Shown here in pieces: positions 32,225 to 44,784 of a DNA stretch of 64,000 nt. The translations under genes were made by a program, and so were the position numbers. The DNA is taken from assembly GCA_037074765.1 (NCBI GenBank), contig JBAMDO010000576.1:1-64000 (forward strand), given 5' to 3'. Origin of the DNA: Mansonella perstans. Its lineage: Eukaryota; Nematoda; Chromadorea; Rhabditida; Onchocercidae. The notes beneath the pieces are model-generated. The model worked only from the letters and a program-made list of their open reading frames with translations, was not told where the DNA came from and did not search any database. Position 1 is the stretch's first letter. Each line of letters starts with the position of its first letter.

Positions 32225-33939
32225 TGTTTGAATTTATTCCTACAACAACTTTTACAACAATTTTTTCTGCTCAATTAATTAATATGTGTTATTTTACAAG
32301 AATTTAAAAAAATTGCATGAACACGTCAAATTCTCGCTATAAAAATGCATGAACACGTCAAATACTCGCTGTAAAAATGCATGAACACGTCAAATACTCA
32401 CTGTAAAAATGCATGAACACGTCAAATACTCTGTAAAAATGCATGAACACGTCAAATACTGCTGTAAAAATGCATGAACACGTCAAATACTCACTGTAAA
32501 AATGCATGCACACGTCAAATACTCACTGTAAAAATGCATGCACACGTCAAATACTCACTGTAAAAATGCATGAACACGTCAAATACTCGCTGTAAAAATG
32601 CATGCACACGTCAAATACTCACTGTAAAAATGCATGCACACGTCAAATACTCACTGTAAAAATGCATGAACACGTCAAATACTTGCTGTAAAAATGCATG
32701 CACACGTCAAATACTCACTGTAAAAATGCATGAACACGTCAAATACTCACTGTAAAAATGCATGAACACGTCAAATACTTGCTGTTGCTCTTAGTCCAAC
32801 TTCATTTAACGGTGTCACTAATAACAGATATCATTTCAAGACCATTCTACAATCAATTATTATTGGCCAAATCTTAGCAATATATATTCATTTAAGAGAT
32901 TTAAGATTTTTATTTTAAGAATAAGGGATTTTAAAAATAAAAGATTTAAGAATAAGAAATTTAAATGACTAAATATAAAGTTTCAGCGATATTTATGACA
33001 TCTATCACATAATGAAGTTTCCCAGAATATCCCTAACTATTTTCATCATTTAAAATGCTCAAAATATAATTAATCAATAAGAAAAAAATCAATAAGTAAA
33101 TATAACTCAAACTATCACATAAATGTCCACTATAAAAATTTAACACAAATTAAGGAACTAAGTCTCATTTCTCACTGAAAATAATTTTAGCGCCAAGTAT
33201 AAATTTAAATTTTTATGCTAAAAAGATGTGCGCAATACTCAATGTTGCAACGGAAAAGCCAAATTTTTTTGTATGATAGAAATGGACAGAGAAAGAGAAA
33301 GGACAGAGTGGACATTAGAATGGACATCAGAGTGGACATCACATCACTATAGCATATTAAATTTTTAAGATAATATGGAATGAGAAAAATAGATTTGATC
33401 TGAACAAAGGTCAAAATTTTTTCACTTTTTAAATGACAAATCATTCATACACGTTGACTTCCCAGTTTATTGATTTGAGGAATGAGGTTTTTTTTTTGTC
33501 ACAAATTGAATATTTTTATAATTTACAAGTTTATTTATCTTGATTTATTTCAATAAATAACTGCATGACGCAAAGGAAACTCTTACAATACTTGTGAGAC
33601 CTAACTTTTCATAACGATCTTCCCATTTTACACGAGACAAGTATCATAGAGAGTTAGCGAAGATTGGTTCGTACTGCTGCTGGTAGGTTTGATTTTAGTG
33701 GGGTTTGTGTTTGGTTTTGGTAGTTGTTAGTTTTGGGGATCGGGGGAAGGTTATGTCTTATTGTTCAGGTGAATCAATAATGCATTTTTTGTGTTGCTGT
33801 TGAAGATTATTTAGACGTACGTGAAGTAGTCAGAAAAGTACGAATTTATTAAAATGTCTTTTTGCCATACGAAAATATGTTTTTCCACACTATCTACTGT
33901 GTATTATTAGTCAGGAGTTTTCAGGTTTCTTCAAATAGA
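32225..33939. other. 5' flank shared by knl-1 and rpl-26, no gene resolved
   Basis: The two genes diverge from this interval. It holds the 32-bp repeat array next to knl-1 and, from about 33650 to 33780, a G/T-rich stretch upstream of rpl-26 that may be its promoter or outron. No coding frame was found. Confidence 0.55.
32307..32786. repeat. 32-bp minisatellite, 15 copies, upstream of knl-1
   Basis: On the + strand the unit reads AAAAATGCATGAACACGTCA then AATACTCGCTGT, 30-32 bp, repeated about 15 times with small substitutions (GAACACG/GCACACG, CTCGCTG/CTCACTG/CTTGCTG). The array ends about 80 bp upstream of the knl-1 start. Read in knl-1's direction each unit offers TTGACGTGTTC, a bZIP/CRE-like core, and GCATTTTTACAG, which resembles a nematode 3' splice acceptor. 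Confidence 0.95.
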
Positions 33940-35052
33940 ATGAAGCAAAATCAGTTTGTATCTTCTTCAGCAAGGAAAGCACGTAAAGCTCATTTCAATG
34001 CCCCTTCACATATTAGGAGGAAATTGATGAGTGCTCCTTTAACCAAAGATTTACGTAACAAGCATGGAATCCGCTCCATACCGATCAGGTAATTTGCGTA
34101 ATTTTGAGTGCATTTGACGCCAAATTTGGTTGATAAAAGAGAAAAAGTGATAAATTGTTTAGAGCAGTGTATCAACTATAACATTAAAGCAAATAAAAGA
34201 TGCATAATTTCAAATTTTTGCAATGTTTTTTTTTTTTTTATTTTCCAGAAAGATTCTTTTCTCTTCTTATACCATGATTAATTCGTGAAGGAATTTCTGT
34301 TATTGCAGAATAGATGATGAGGTTACCGTTACTCGAGGACATTACAAAGGAAACGCTGGACGTGTAATGCGTGTTTATCGTAAGAAATTCGTTATTCACA
34401 TCGATAAAATTACTCGTGAAAAAGCTAATGGTTCTACGGTACATATTGGAATTCATCCATCCAAGGTTTCTTTTTCTCTTTCTATTTTGCTTTTTTGTAA
34501 TAGTTTGAACAGAAAGTAATATTTTTAGCTGTTATTGCAGTGTAGCACTGCAAGTCGTTTAGGGAAGATATGATTGATAGTGATCTAAGGTATTCAAGAA
34601 CAGTTATGCCTATTCTTGCTTTCGTATATTACTTTGAAAGTAATGTTCTCGGCTTCGCACTCGCAGTGGGAATGCTTTTATGTAAGCCTAGGCATTTTGC
34701 AATGAGCAACTTTTAGTCATTTTCATGTATGCGATGTATAAAGCTGCTAAGAAAAACATAGTTGTATTAATTAGCAAACATGTTTCAGTTCAGTACTGCC
34801 CAATTAGTTAATGGGTTGATCTGATAGTTGACATTATGATCACTTCTTAATATACTATTTAACAATCATACCCTTATTTTATTCGACTTATTAGTTGAGA
34901 GCATAATTTTTAAGGTAGCATTGACAAAACTAAAGATGGATAAGGATCGCCGAGCGATGATTGAAAGAAAAGCTGCTGGACGAGCACGTATAACGGGATT
35001 GTTGAAGGGTAAACACACCGAAGAAACCATTTCGGAGGAGAAAAATGTTTAA
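33940..35052 (+). CDS. rpl-26: 60S ribosomal protein L26 (uL24), 3 exons, 147 aa
   Basis: Exons: 33940-34088, 34309-34465, 34915-35052. The product is a large-subunit ribosomal protein near the peptide exit tunnel. Recognisable stretches are [20 protein letters not shown], the KOW-type [37 protein letters not shown] and the basic tail [18 protein letters not shown]. The length matches eukaryotic L26 (about 145 aa). ATG 33940 lies 15 nt after a TTTTCAG acceptor (ending 33924), probably a spliced-leader site. AATAAA at 35106-35111 is a likely poly-A signal. Intron 2 (449 bp) contains a small perfect hairpin, TTGCAGTG-tag-CACTGCAA, near 34536-34554. Confidence 0.97.
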
Positions 35053-35105
35053 GAAACTATTGCAGATGATTAGTTCTAATATCACTGTTGTTTATTCCAG
35101 CGTTC

Positions 35106-35111
35106 AATAAA
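35106..35111 (+). terminator. polyadenylation signal of rpl-26
   Basis: A canonical AATAAA hexamer 54 nt after the rpl-26 stop codon. It lies between rpl-26 and a convergent orphan gene on the other strand whose stop is at 35242. Confidence 0.7.
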
Positions 35112-35241
35112 ATTTTTCACATAGCTTTGTAAAACTCTTGTGAAAAAAAGATAATTTTGGACAAAACAAGCAAAAGGTGATACAACTCCAGCAGTATTCA
35201 TGTTTATTTATCGAATGATGCATTACCAGATGTTAGTGATG

Positions 35242-36465
35242 TTATGATTTTGTCTGCTGAAACAAATTGAAAAGTTTTCAGAGATCATGATCTACTTGAT
35301 TGTGTTCGATTTTTTCATTCTTGGAAACTTCAATTAATATCTTAAATTGAAACTAATCGTATGCGAGCAAGACATAGCATATGGGATACCTGTGTATGAT
35401 CGGTATCGGTCATTGAATGAAGATCCATTGAAAATTGTTCTAGATTTGCATATGGTGAAAGCTAGAAAAATTTCATTTAGCATTTGTTTCTTAAATTTTT
35501 TATCATAGAGAAAATGAGCTAAATAGGATGAATCGTTAGCGTAATTTTTCTTTGCTATTATTTTCGTATGATTGTTTTTAATAGAGAAAAATTTTTTGAA
35601 ATTTACTATAGCTTCGAGTTTCATTCTCATTCCTTCAATGTTATGCAAAAAATCCCCTAACAATTGACAGAATTCGGCGCTCTTATTTTTGAGCGTTATT
35701 TTATTGAGCACATTTTGCACATAATTCATCCGTCTTATAGCCTGGAATTATGATTTTTCTGGGAAAAAGTTATAGATATACTCGGATATTTCATAAGATT
35801 TGCAATAGCTATAGCAAATTCTAAAAGTAGTAACTTGCATCTTGTAGACTGGAATCAACTTCAGTTAAACCATAGTATCGGTTTATTTCAAATTTAGAAG
35901 ATTCTTGAGGCTCAGCATTCTAAATAATCTAGATTATTTTTGCATGATAGAAACAATGACAAGCAATACAAGTAGCAGTTCCTTCAGATAAACTTCTACA
36001 TGAGATTTTATCAGAATTTAAACAGATCTAATGTAAGTTTCAACTGAAATTCATGTAATTGTTTCCTGATTAAAATCAAATCGGGAAATTACTTGGACAG
36101 GTCGGAGTGCATTGCAATTGCTTTCAGATCTATCGGTGAGTTCAACACAAGACTGTGATAGCTGAAGCATATTTTATAATAAAACATTTTAATAGACTTC
36201 AATTTGCATTTTAGCAATTTAATTAGGAGGATAACGATTCTATTGTATTTCGCTGAGCTTTGACTCTCAGACTTTATTATCTGCTAAAAACTCTTTAAGA
36301 TTTGTCACATAGTGGTTGTGCTTAAAACAGTTCCATTGTTTAAGCAAGAATTCTCGGAATGTCGATTTCAAAGTTTATTATTTTATTTTCTTTAAAGTTT
36401 CTTCTATATTTATTTACCTGTTCATAGCTATCTTCAGTCAATCGCTCACAGTTAGTTTCAGCCAT
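35242..36465 (-). CDS. orphan small protein, 7 phase-0 exons, ~148 aa
   Basis: Exons in transcript order: 36418-36465, 36236-36283, 36093-36161, 35860-35919, 35607-35741, 35390-35461, 35242-35256. Every exon is a multiple of three, is bounded by AG and GT, and stays open in the same phase, which is unlikely by chance. The start MAETNCERLTEDSYEQ lies five nt after an ACTCAG acceptor, a probable spliced-leader site. The N-terminal half is polar and Ser/Glu/Gln-rich. The C-terminal half (AIRRMNYVQNVLNKITL ... CQLLGDFLHNIEGMRMKLEAI ... LSPYANLEQFSMDLHS) looks amphipathic-helical. The product is probably a small adaptor or complex subunit, but I do not recognise the family. Exon 2 is the least certain because its donor is GTTATC. 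The gene is convergent with rpl-26. Confidence 0.55.
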
Positions 36466-37406
36466 TTCTTCTGAGTTAGATTACTACAGATTGTTTGAGT
36501 GAGATTATACAAATAATTGTATAAAGGATATACTGCAAAATATCGATAAAGTAGTACGAAGAACTTCTATTATATTGTAAACAAGTATTTCTATTGTAAT
36601 CGCACAAAGAAATATTTTAAATAATGTGAAGACCGATAATTTGGGAGGAATTTTAGGTAGTTTTTTTTTCCTAAGGATTACTGTAGAGTCCCGTTTAGTA
36701 GTTGATAATAGGTGGAAATAAATGAATGTTTGTTGACCAATTAACTCTCCTAAACTATTTCACACTTAACGCACATATTATCAAGTCAACCGCACATCAA
36801 CACTTTGATTAAATCAACTGTACTAAGTAATATTTTGCAAACAAATAAAATCTGCTATTAAATTCCATTTTTTTTATAAAATGGATCAAACCGGAAATCA
36901 AGTACATATATACAAAAATAAACGGTTTTTTTCTGCAATGGATATATTGAAAAGCTGCATAAGTATGGATTTCATTTAAAGGTACAAATATTAATAAGCA
37001 AAATACCATACAACAGTTCATATATTCAAAATATTCGAGAAATTTACAAAACTGTGTTTCTAGAATAGAGCAGAGAAAAAAAACAAATGCAGATTTTGCC
37101 CATTTTGTCCACTCTATAGAAATAAATAATTATTAGATGATGATAAAACAATAAGTGAAAAGAAAATGATTTAAATTCATAAAACAATAAAAGAGCTAAT
37201 ACTTAAAGAAGAAATCTTTTTTCTTAATCTATTTTAAAGAAATAATAGAACAAAGTGAACCGCACAGATCAAAAAACTGTGATATAACTTGACGACGTGC
37301 AAAATAAAATCCTAATTTAAAATATACCTTATTATTTACATATTAAAAACAAATATGATTTTTTCATAAATCTTCGAAAATATTTGATTTTATACTACTT
37401 TTTAAT
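36466..37406. other. intergenic, no gene seen
   Basis: AT-rich DNA between the start of the orphan gene and the 3' end of the SLC33A1 gene. It shows only scattered short frames and no repeats of note. Confidence 0.5.
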
Positions 37407-40400
37407 CTACCGCTTTATGATTCGCCAATCTTTGCGAGGTATTTCTTGAAAATATCTAATTTTTCCAAACAGCAATCTATACCAAATAAATCCAACAACA
37501 GAACATAGTGCAACAGAGATATAATATCCATCTATGGCCAATTCACAAACATTCCCTTCCGCTGTGCATTGATTCATTGATAACTGAGTATTGCATGAAC
37601 CAAGAATGCTGTAAAAATTTACCAAATGGGAATTTCGAATAGAAAAAAATAATTATTTAGAAGACAGAAGATAAAAAAGATGAAGAGTACCTCGTTCGTT
37701 GAGCAACTATTTTTCTTAGCCCTCAATTAGGACACGAATGAATGAAGTAATGAATTATTCTAGGTATTAATAATATTCAGATGCACTGGATTACTTATTT
37801 TTACCAGTTATATTATAAAAAAATGGAGCTACATGAAATTTATCATTTGAAGAATTTTTTAAATTTCAAAGATCCTAATTTGAGTGAAGTATTAAAAAAC
37901 AGAGAACCCCATTAAATTTATATAATTGTAAAACTGTGGCCAAAACTTACGTTTTAGTTCCTTTAAGAACACAATTCTTGAAAGTTAAATGGTCTGTAAG
38001 CGAAAGAATAAGTGTAATAGGCCAGTTACTGCCTAAATTACTAAGTGTGTTGAGCAAAGTCATATATGTGCCTCCGATTGCTGGATCTGATATCTGGGCA
38101 AAGAATGCCATAAGTGATATAAACATACTATAGGACGCTATCTGAAAATCACAGCAATTAATGATAGAAAATAAATTATTTCAACTGAATCGTTATCAGT
38201 ATTATGATATAATTTCATTTTGTAAAACACGACCTATCAGTATTACAGGAATAGTTGAAAAACAATCATAGCTGTGTCAACTCACTCGGGAATATTAATA
38301 AAATATAAACATGCTATAGGATGCTATCTAAAAATATTAAAATCGAGATATTTTAAAGTAATTCTTGTAAGAGAGAAGGACATATTATAAAACACATGAA
38401 GTTTCATTACAAATTTCTTCAAGGGATTGAGGTGCTCCAGTAACACAGCGTACGCTGAAGTTTTTTGAAAATATTACTCGAAAGCATAGCATTATAGCAT
38501 TTTAACCTGATGAAAGAAGTAGGCTACGATCCAAAAGACATAAAGCAATACTGGAAAGTCACCAGAAGTCAATGAAGGTGTGCACCAAATCATTGCTGCA
38601 AACACTCCATTCAAGAATATTCTGAAAATTTCAGCAACACATCAACGTTTAACTGCAAAAAATTTTAACTAAATAACTTATATATAAGAGTGAATATGAA
38701 GAAACAGATAATTTGTATAACTGATACTAAATGTAATACGCAAGAAAATTAAAGAGTGGATTAATACTACCTTATTAACATTAAATTAAACAAAACTTCA
38801 ACGAACCTATAAGGATAAGCAAGCAGAAAAATATTCAGAGGCCGCGGACCGGATATATATTTACCAACTATCCAGGGTAACAATATCTGAAATATAGTAT
38901 AAAATGAAAAGGATGCAACATAGCTTTACAAATATTTAATTACTAAAGCCCGGAAACGAACCTGCAAAGGTAACAAAAATAGAGCAATACTGGAGAGTTT
39001 ATCCTTCGGCATACCCATACTAATTAATTTTAAACTGGTGATACCATCAGTAGCCGCAAATGCGAACTGCAAATACAAATATCAAATGACTAAAAGTGTC
39101 ATGAGACTCTTTGCTATTAAAGATACAAGTTTTCGAGTAAAAAATTCATACAATAAATCCATTCGGTAAACTATAAAGTTTTTATACCTTTCCGGTGAGC
39201 AATACAATAACTATCCAGATCATTGGTTTCAAACGCAAAATTTTCCACAAAACGGTGTAAGTTTGGAGAATTCCTAGCTCTAATTCTTCATTCTTATTAT
39301 CAATATTATTTCTGCAATAATAAATCAATAAACAAGTGCCCACAAAGCTTTTTCATCAATAAAAAATAATGAGCAACAGTTCGTCTCTAGCAGTGTTGGA
39401 GACATAAAACTTTGTCACACTATTGCTCTCACCATTTTCTTTTACTAATCTGATTCTAGCACAACCACACAATTCTAACCCTTTTTTAATTAAAATCCCA
39501 TTTGATTGTTGATCAAATTTTTCTCTTTTCTAAACACAAATAATAATTTAAGATTCTTATGAATAAGCATAACTGACTTATCTATGGTGGAATTATCAAC
39601 TTCTTTCTTGAAAATAAGCACCAACGTTGTCGTGATCAAAAATACCCATCCCCAGAAAAATATGAAACCTGCAGAAAAATTGAATTAAATTCTAAAATTT
39701 TATATTAAGTAAAATTTTTTATTCAAAGATACTGCAAATATCATTGCTTAAAATGAAAAGATTTCTTTTTTTTAAAAATAGGCATCAATTAAAGCACTTT
39801 ATAGTTCTTTCTTCAACAAATAACTGAAATATTGCGATATCATTATCAAAAGCAAAGTTTACTTTCATTTATGGAGTATTATTTTAAGAAATCTAAATAA
39901 ATTAAATTAAAAAAGTTGTCCACAAAATAGACTTGGTGACCAAAATAAAAAAGACAAAAAATCCAATTTATTTAGGAGGCAGGGATCCAAATGGATGCGT
40001 AACATAGAATAATATGGTGAACAGTAAAGTAGCAACAGCAGCAGTGGCAAGGAAAAGTGGGGTGAATAATGAGGGAGTGACAAAGACATGAAAGCAGCTT
40101 TGGAGAATAAACAGCAGATTCTGAGAATTGAGATGCAATCAGCTCTAATTGACAAATTGAATTCCATTCCATCATTATTCACAGCCTAAACTCAGACTAA
40201 GAAAGTGGATGCGCAAATCTATCCAATTCAGTTTAAGGAATTAAGAAGCCAGCAGGCGATACTGGCCAAACCAACAAACATTTCTCGCTAAGGTTACAGT
40301 CACCGCTGCTGGATATAGTCACGGTGTGCCACCCTATAGCCAACGACAATAACAATAACGCAACCAAAGGATCCCAAAGAATGGTCGGTTCAACTGTTAT

Positions 40401-43400
40401 AAACTTATTGCACCTCTACAGCAATATACAACACCTTCCCTCTCCACTTATACTTCTGCTCTGTGCAGCTACCATAACTGTTACTGTCCAAGGACATACC
40501 GCCGCCGGTCAGTTTATTTTTTTCGTTTCTTCAAAATTAAATGATCCATTTCTCCAATAAACATGATTCTTAAAATGTATCCAATCATTCTACTCTTCTA
40601 CATTAAATCCACAATTACCATTCCTTTTTCTTATCACTATTATTTTAATTCAATCTAGTTAATTATTATTCCTCAGTAATTTCAATTTTATCTTGGAAAA
40701 ACAACTTTCGACAATATCAAAATTTTGATCTTAATCCTTCTAATAAATCAAAATATATTTTTCACATTTATTTATTAAAAGTAAACTTAAACTTATGTTA
40801 TTAATCTAAATTATAGTCATCTAAATAACCATTACCTTTAGTCATAAAAATTAATCATATATACTCTTGTTCTTCCTGAATTCCTATAATTCTTTAAAAT
40901 TACTAATGGACATAAGAAATTTGAAGGAGAGGATATTACAATGGACAACTGTAAATCGGAGAAACTTCGCGAACTTGTATTAGAAACAATTGGTCTCTTT
41001 CCACACCAATACAGCTATCAGGCAAGGTATATGAAAGAACAGGCTGAGATTCGTTTTGGCAATTGGTGGTCAGCTGTTATTATTGGTGATCGAGGAGGCT
41101 ATGGTATGAGTGCTGTTTATGATCAGTACTCTAACACAAGGTATGTACAATGAAACATTATTTGGAGCAATTTTTTATGATTAACAATTAATAGAAAATT
41201 TAGAAATGAAAAGTAAAAATTAGAAGTAATAAAAGTTAATTTTTTGTTTAAATAAAATTAATCGAAGTAAAAATGTATTACTTGAAGTAATCATTTTTGC
41301 AATTATGGTTAAAAAAAAATAAATAAATAAAAAGCATCCATTTAGGATTCCATATAATAGCCATCAATGAATGATATTTCTCTTAACAAAAAAATGTTAT
41401 TTAATGGTTTGAAATCTTGAAAAAGCACAAAATTTTCTTAATTTAAATGTTGTCATATAAACTGTAATATAATATTTTTGAGAAAATAAGCAGCAAACTT
41501 ATTCATATTCTCTTAAAATCTGATAAAATCGTGAAAACATAGACTGATATTAGAATAGTCAAGAAAATGGAGAATTGACTGGTCTAGTTCTTGGTGCTAC
41601 AAACTTACGGTTGCAAAAGTAAGCAATTTTCTGCAATGGGACCATCTAATATCAAAAATTTTGCGCAATTGCCTTTTTTTTCCTAGTCAATCTTTATTAA
41701 CCCTAAATTATTTACAGTAAATATCGATATATTTGACGCAGTTAATGACTTTTAAGAAGTTCAATTCTCGATGGAACTAAATTAAAAAATTCAATAATTC
41801 AGTACTCAAAACAAAATGGTCCTTCTGAAGATTTTGTTCCTCATTAAATTGCTTTTCTTGCACTACTTACATACCAAATTATTTATAGTTGCGAGCTCAG
41901 GATTTTCGATACGTTCTACTGGATAGGGCGAACAAGCTAGCCGGTGGTGGTATATCTGTTGATAATCGGTGTAAAATACACAACCTTATCAAGATTTCCT
42001 ATTTTAAACATATAATTTCTTTTATCCTATGTTATTTGCTATTTGATAAATATTTTGTCCAGCTGATGTTTATTAGTGAAAGATGCCACCTTTTTTATTG
42101 CCCATCATTCATCAATTTATAAAAAAGCCATTGCATAATGTTGCGTGTCCAAATTCACCACTATTTCGTTTCAGACATTCTAGTACTCTTATTGAAAGGC
42201 AGAATATAGTTAAGGATTACTACAAATATTATCAACATTTTTGAATAAATTAGCGAAATGAAGATTAATCTCACCTTCTATGAGAAAAGACACTTTGGCT
42301 GATAAATCAAAATTGTACTTATTTTGATTCATCAAATGAAGCAGATAAATTATATTAAAACTAATCACATGAAGTTATTATTTTATGTTCATCTGAATGA
42401 AGGATTTCATTCGATACTTATACTGAAGACCGAAATTTTGGTAGATTTGAGAAAAAATCTTTAAAATCTTTAAAAGTCTAAAATTTCGATTTTATGAGTT
42501 TGAATTTACTTCAAATTTTTCTTCAAAAAAATTCGTGTATTTTCCATACATAAAAAAATATGCGATGTTATAAAGTTTTTTTCTATCAATATTTACAAAA
42601 ATTAAAATTAAAAAAATACACGTAGTACCAAATCAAAAGTAGGGAAGAACTAACCGGACAGATTTACCAAGCCAAATGATTCCGGTTTATCACGGAAGAA
42701 GCGATTGGCAAAATCAGGTGAGTCGAGCGTTAAAAATACGATATTTCCCAAGAAGAAGCCAGCTGTCTGACCGGCTGCATTGCAAGTCGATGCATGCGCA
42801 ACATTTTCTCTATAATTTTAACACTTTTTTATTTAAATTTAAATATAATTAGAAAAAAAGCTTATCATTCAGTGCATTGCAACTAGAGGGTACTTTTAAA
42901 GTAGATAAACACAATTATACAAGAAAATCTCGTAATAGAATTGATAACATACAAATGTTATACATAACAATCTCAATATTTTTTATAGTCCGAATTACAA
43001 AAGCACAGTAAAGCACATATATGTATCGCAATAAAAGAAACAACACATCTTTTTGAACAAGATCAAAATATATGCTTCCTAAATATGTGCAATTTAATAA
43101 AACCAAAGTACTGCAAACAGTCACCTAGAAAGCATGGTAAGTGCCCAACCATCCACGGCTATATCCTGTGTAGCGGCAAGAAAATTTAATGGCAAAAACA
43201 AAAACATTAATAACAATACATTTGGTGGCTTTGAATCTGAAAGAAGAATATTTATAGTTAAGACGGTTCTAAAGAAGCACTATCTAAATACGGTACCTCC
43301 CTAATTTTTTTTCTGCACAATTACCATCTTAAAAGCATAACAAACAAGCTTGCCTGTACCATCACCGCCCATGATTTCAGTGACCCGATAGGATAATAAA

Positions 43401-44784
43401 AGCATAAAAATGCCAATGAGATATTGACATGGAATCATCCACGATTTCCGACGACCTATACGTCTCCAGTAAACAGAATCCACAATTGGTGCCCAAAGCA
43501 ACTTTATGCTGGAAAAAAAACATCCACAAAAAATTCAGTTACTATAAACACTCCACAAATAAAGTTAAGAATCTCCATTTTATATCCGTTCCATTTGTTG
43601 TAATCAGCTCAATTATATTTGTACAAGTTTCAAATCAAAGCAAAATACTTCGCTAAATAATGGTCTGTTCTACTGTATTCCTATAATCTACCGTATTAAA
43701 ATTTCTAGATGCAAAACTTTCGCAGCAATTTTGTTTATAAATTAGAAATTTGTTAGGAAGGTCATTGCAAATAAAAATATGCCTTAAATTGTGTCTCCTT
43801 GACATAATATCAAGAAGGTATAACTTTTGAGTCATTTAAACCAAAAAATGGGTAACAAGGACTATATATATGTACCTGAAAGGCCAATGTGCAAATGAGA
43901 AAACAGCTTGCTGGCCATATGATACGTGTTTACTGGATAGTACAAGTGGAATTGCTGTGATCAAACCTAACGGAATACCCTGCAGCAAGTAGAGAAACGT
44001 TAGAAGGCATAATGATCCTAAATCTCCTTGAAATGACTTCTTGATACGGCCAAACCATGAAGACGGTAAAGCTGCTGGTGAATTCTGAAAATAAAATTAT
44101 CTCACTGTTTGTACCCATTTAGTTACTTTAAGGAAAAAATCATTGCACAATAAATTTCGATAAATCTGTCCAAATAACTTATAGTATGTTCTTCTCTCGC
44201 AATTAATAAATAAATCCTTAATAATAAAATAAATGATTTTTACGTGAATACTGCATTAATTTAACGATATAAACTGGAACTGAATCGTGCTTACTATCAA
44301 AAAACAAGTAGTATGATACATTGAAAGTAGTAACCGTCCAATTCACATTTCATATCACATTTAATATTCAATCTCTCAAAAAACTTAATGATGGATCATA
44401 TTTTTATAGAGATTGCATAATTGAATGAGTTTTATGAGAATTTACGTATGAACATAGAATAAGAAGAAAAAAGAAAACAGTAATGCTAACATTTACTTTT
44501 ACAAATACCATCGCATTGGAGAAATATTACAATTCTCGGAGGGGGTAAAATATCACTATTACCTCGTTCAGCTTCTTTATCCCATCAATTTCACCCCCTG
44601 AATTGCTGATACCTTCCGTGGTAAATCTGCAGATATGTTGCTTGAGCCGGTATCGTGTAGAAGGAATGCTGTTGGTAGGGGTTATGAAGCTTGATTCTGT
44701 AGTTATAATATCATCTGTTCTTTCATCCAAATACTCAAAAGTTTCATTTTCATTTTTGGTTCCAAGTAGCGTTTTCGCTTCCAT
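37407..44784 (-). CDS. acetyl-CoA transporter 1 (SLC33A1/AT-1), 12 exons, 586 aa
   Basis: The product is a multi-pass ER/Golgi membrane protein that imports acetyl-CoA for lumenal acetylation. Exons in transcript order: 44563-44784, 43876-44084, 43354-43508, 43125-43236, 42655-42809, 39578-39668, 39188-39311, 38962-39066, 38807-38886, 38507-38621, 37951-38141, 37407-37608; the phases close to 587 codons. Diagnostic segments: LQGIPLGLITAIPLVLSSKH, WAPIVDSVYWRRIGRRKSW, FLAATQDIAVDGWALTML, STCNAAGQTAGFFLGNIVFL, FFWGWVFLITTTL, SDPAIGGTYMTLLNTLSNLG and a C-terminal ELAIDGYYIS. Human SLC33A1 is 549 aa; the extra length is mostly in the variable N-terminus. Intron 3 appears to use a GC donor. The ~3-kb intron 5 contains a ground-like gene on the opposite strand. 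ATG 44784 follows an AATCAG acceptor by one nt. Confidence 0.95.
40381..41940 (+). CDS. ground-like (GRL) domain secreted protein, 3 exons, ~130 aa
   Basis: Exons: 40381-40507, 40927-41140, 41889-41940; phases 1 and 2 match across both introns. The N-terminus has a hydrophobic signal segment (SPLILLLCAATITVTVQG). Exon 2 gives NCKSEKLRELVLETIG...AEIRFGNWWSAVI, and exon 3 adds SCELRIFDTFYWIG. The order Cys-x-Ser-x-x-Leu, Ala-Glu-x-x-Phe-Gly, then Cys and a final Tyr-rich strand fits the nematode ground-like domain, a relative of hedgehog-related warthog/groundhog proteins. These are secreted by epidermal or glial cells and act in cuticle or matrix. The gene lies wholly inside intron 5 of the SLC33A1 gene on the other strand. 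The start is uncertain because the frame stays open a little upstream of 40381. Confidence 0.65.

Noticed and set aside
34536..34554. Hairpin in rpl-26 intron 2 as a box H/ACA snoRNA
   Set aside because: Only one small hairpin is seen; no hinge or ACA box at the right spacing could be found.
35334..35729. A single 131-codon ORF on the - strand as a one-exon gene
   Set aside because: Splice sites inside it and in-phase exons on either side show that it is parts of two exons read through an intron.
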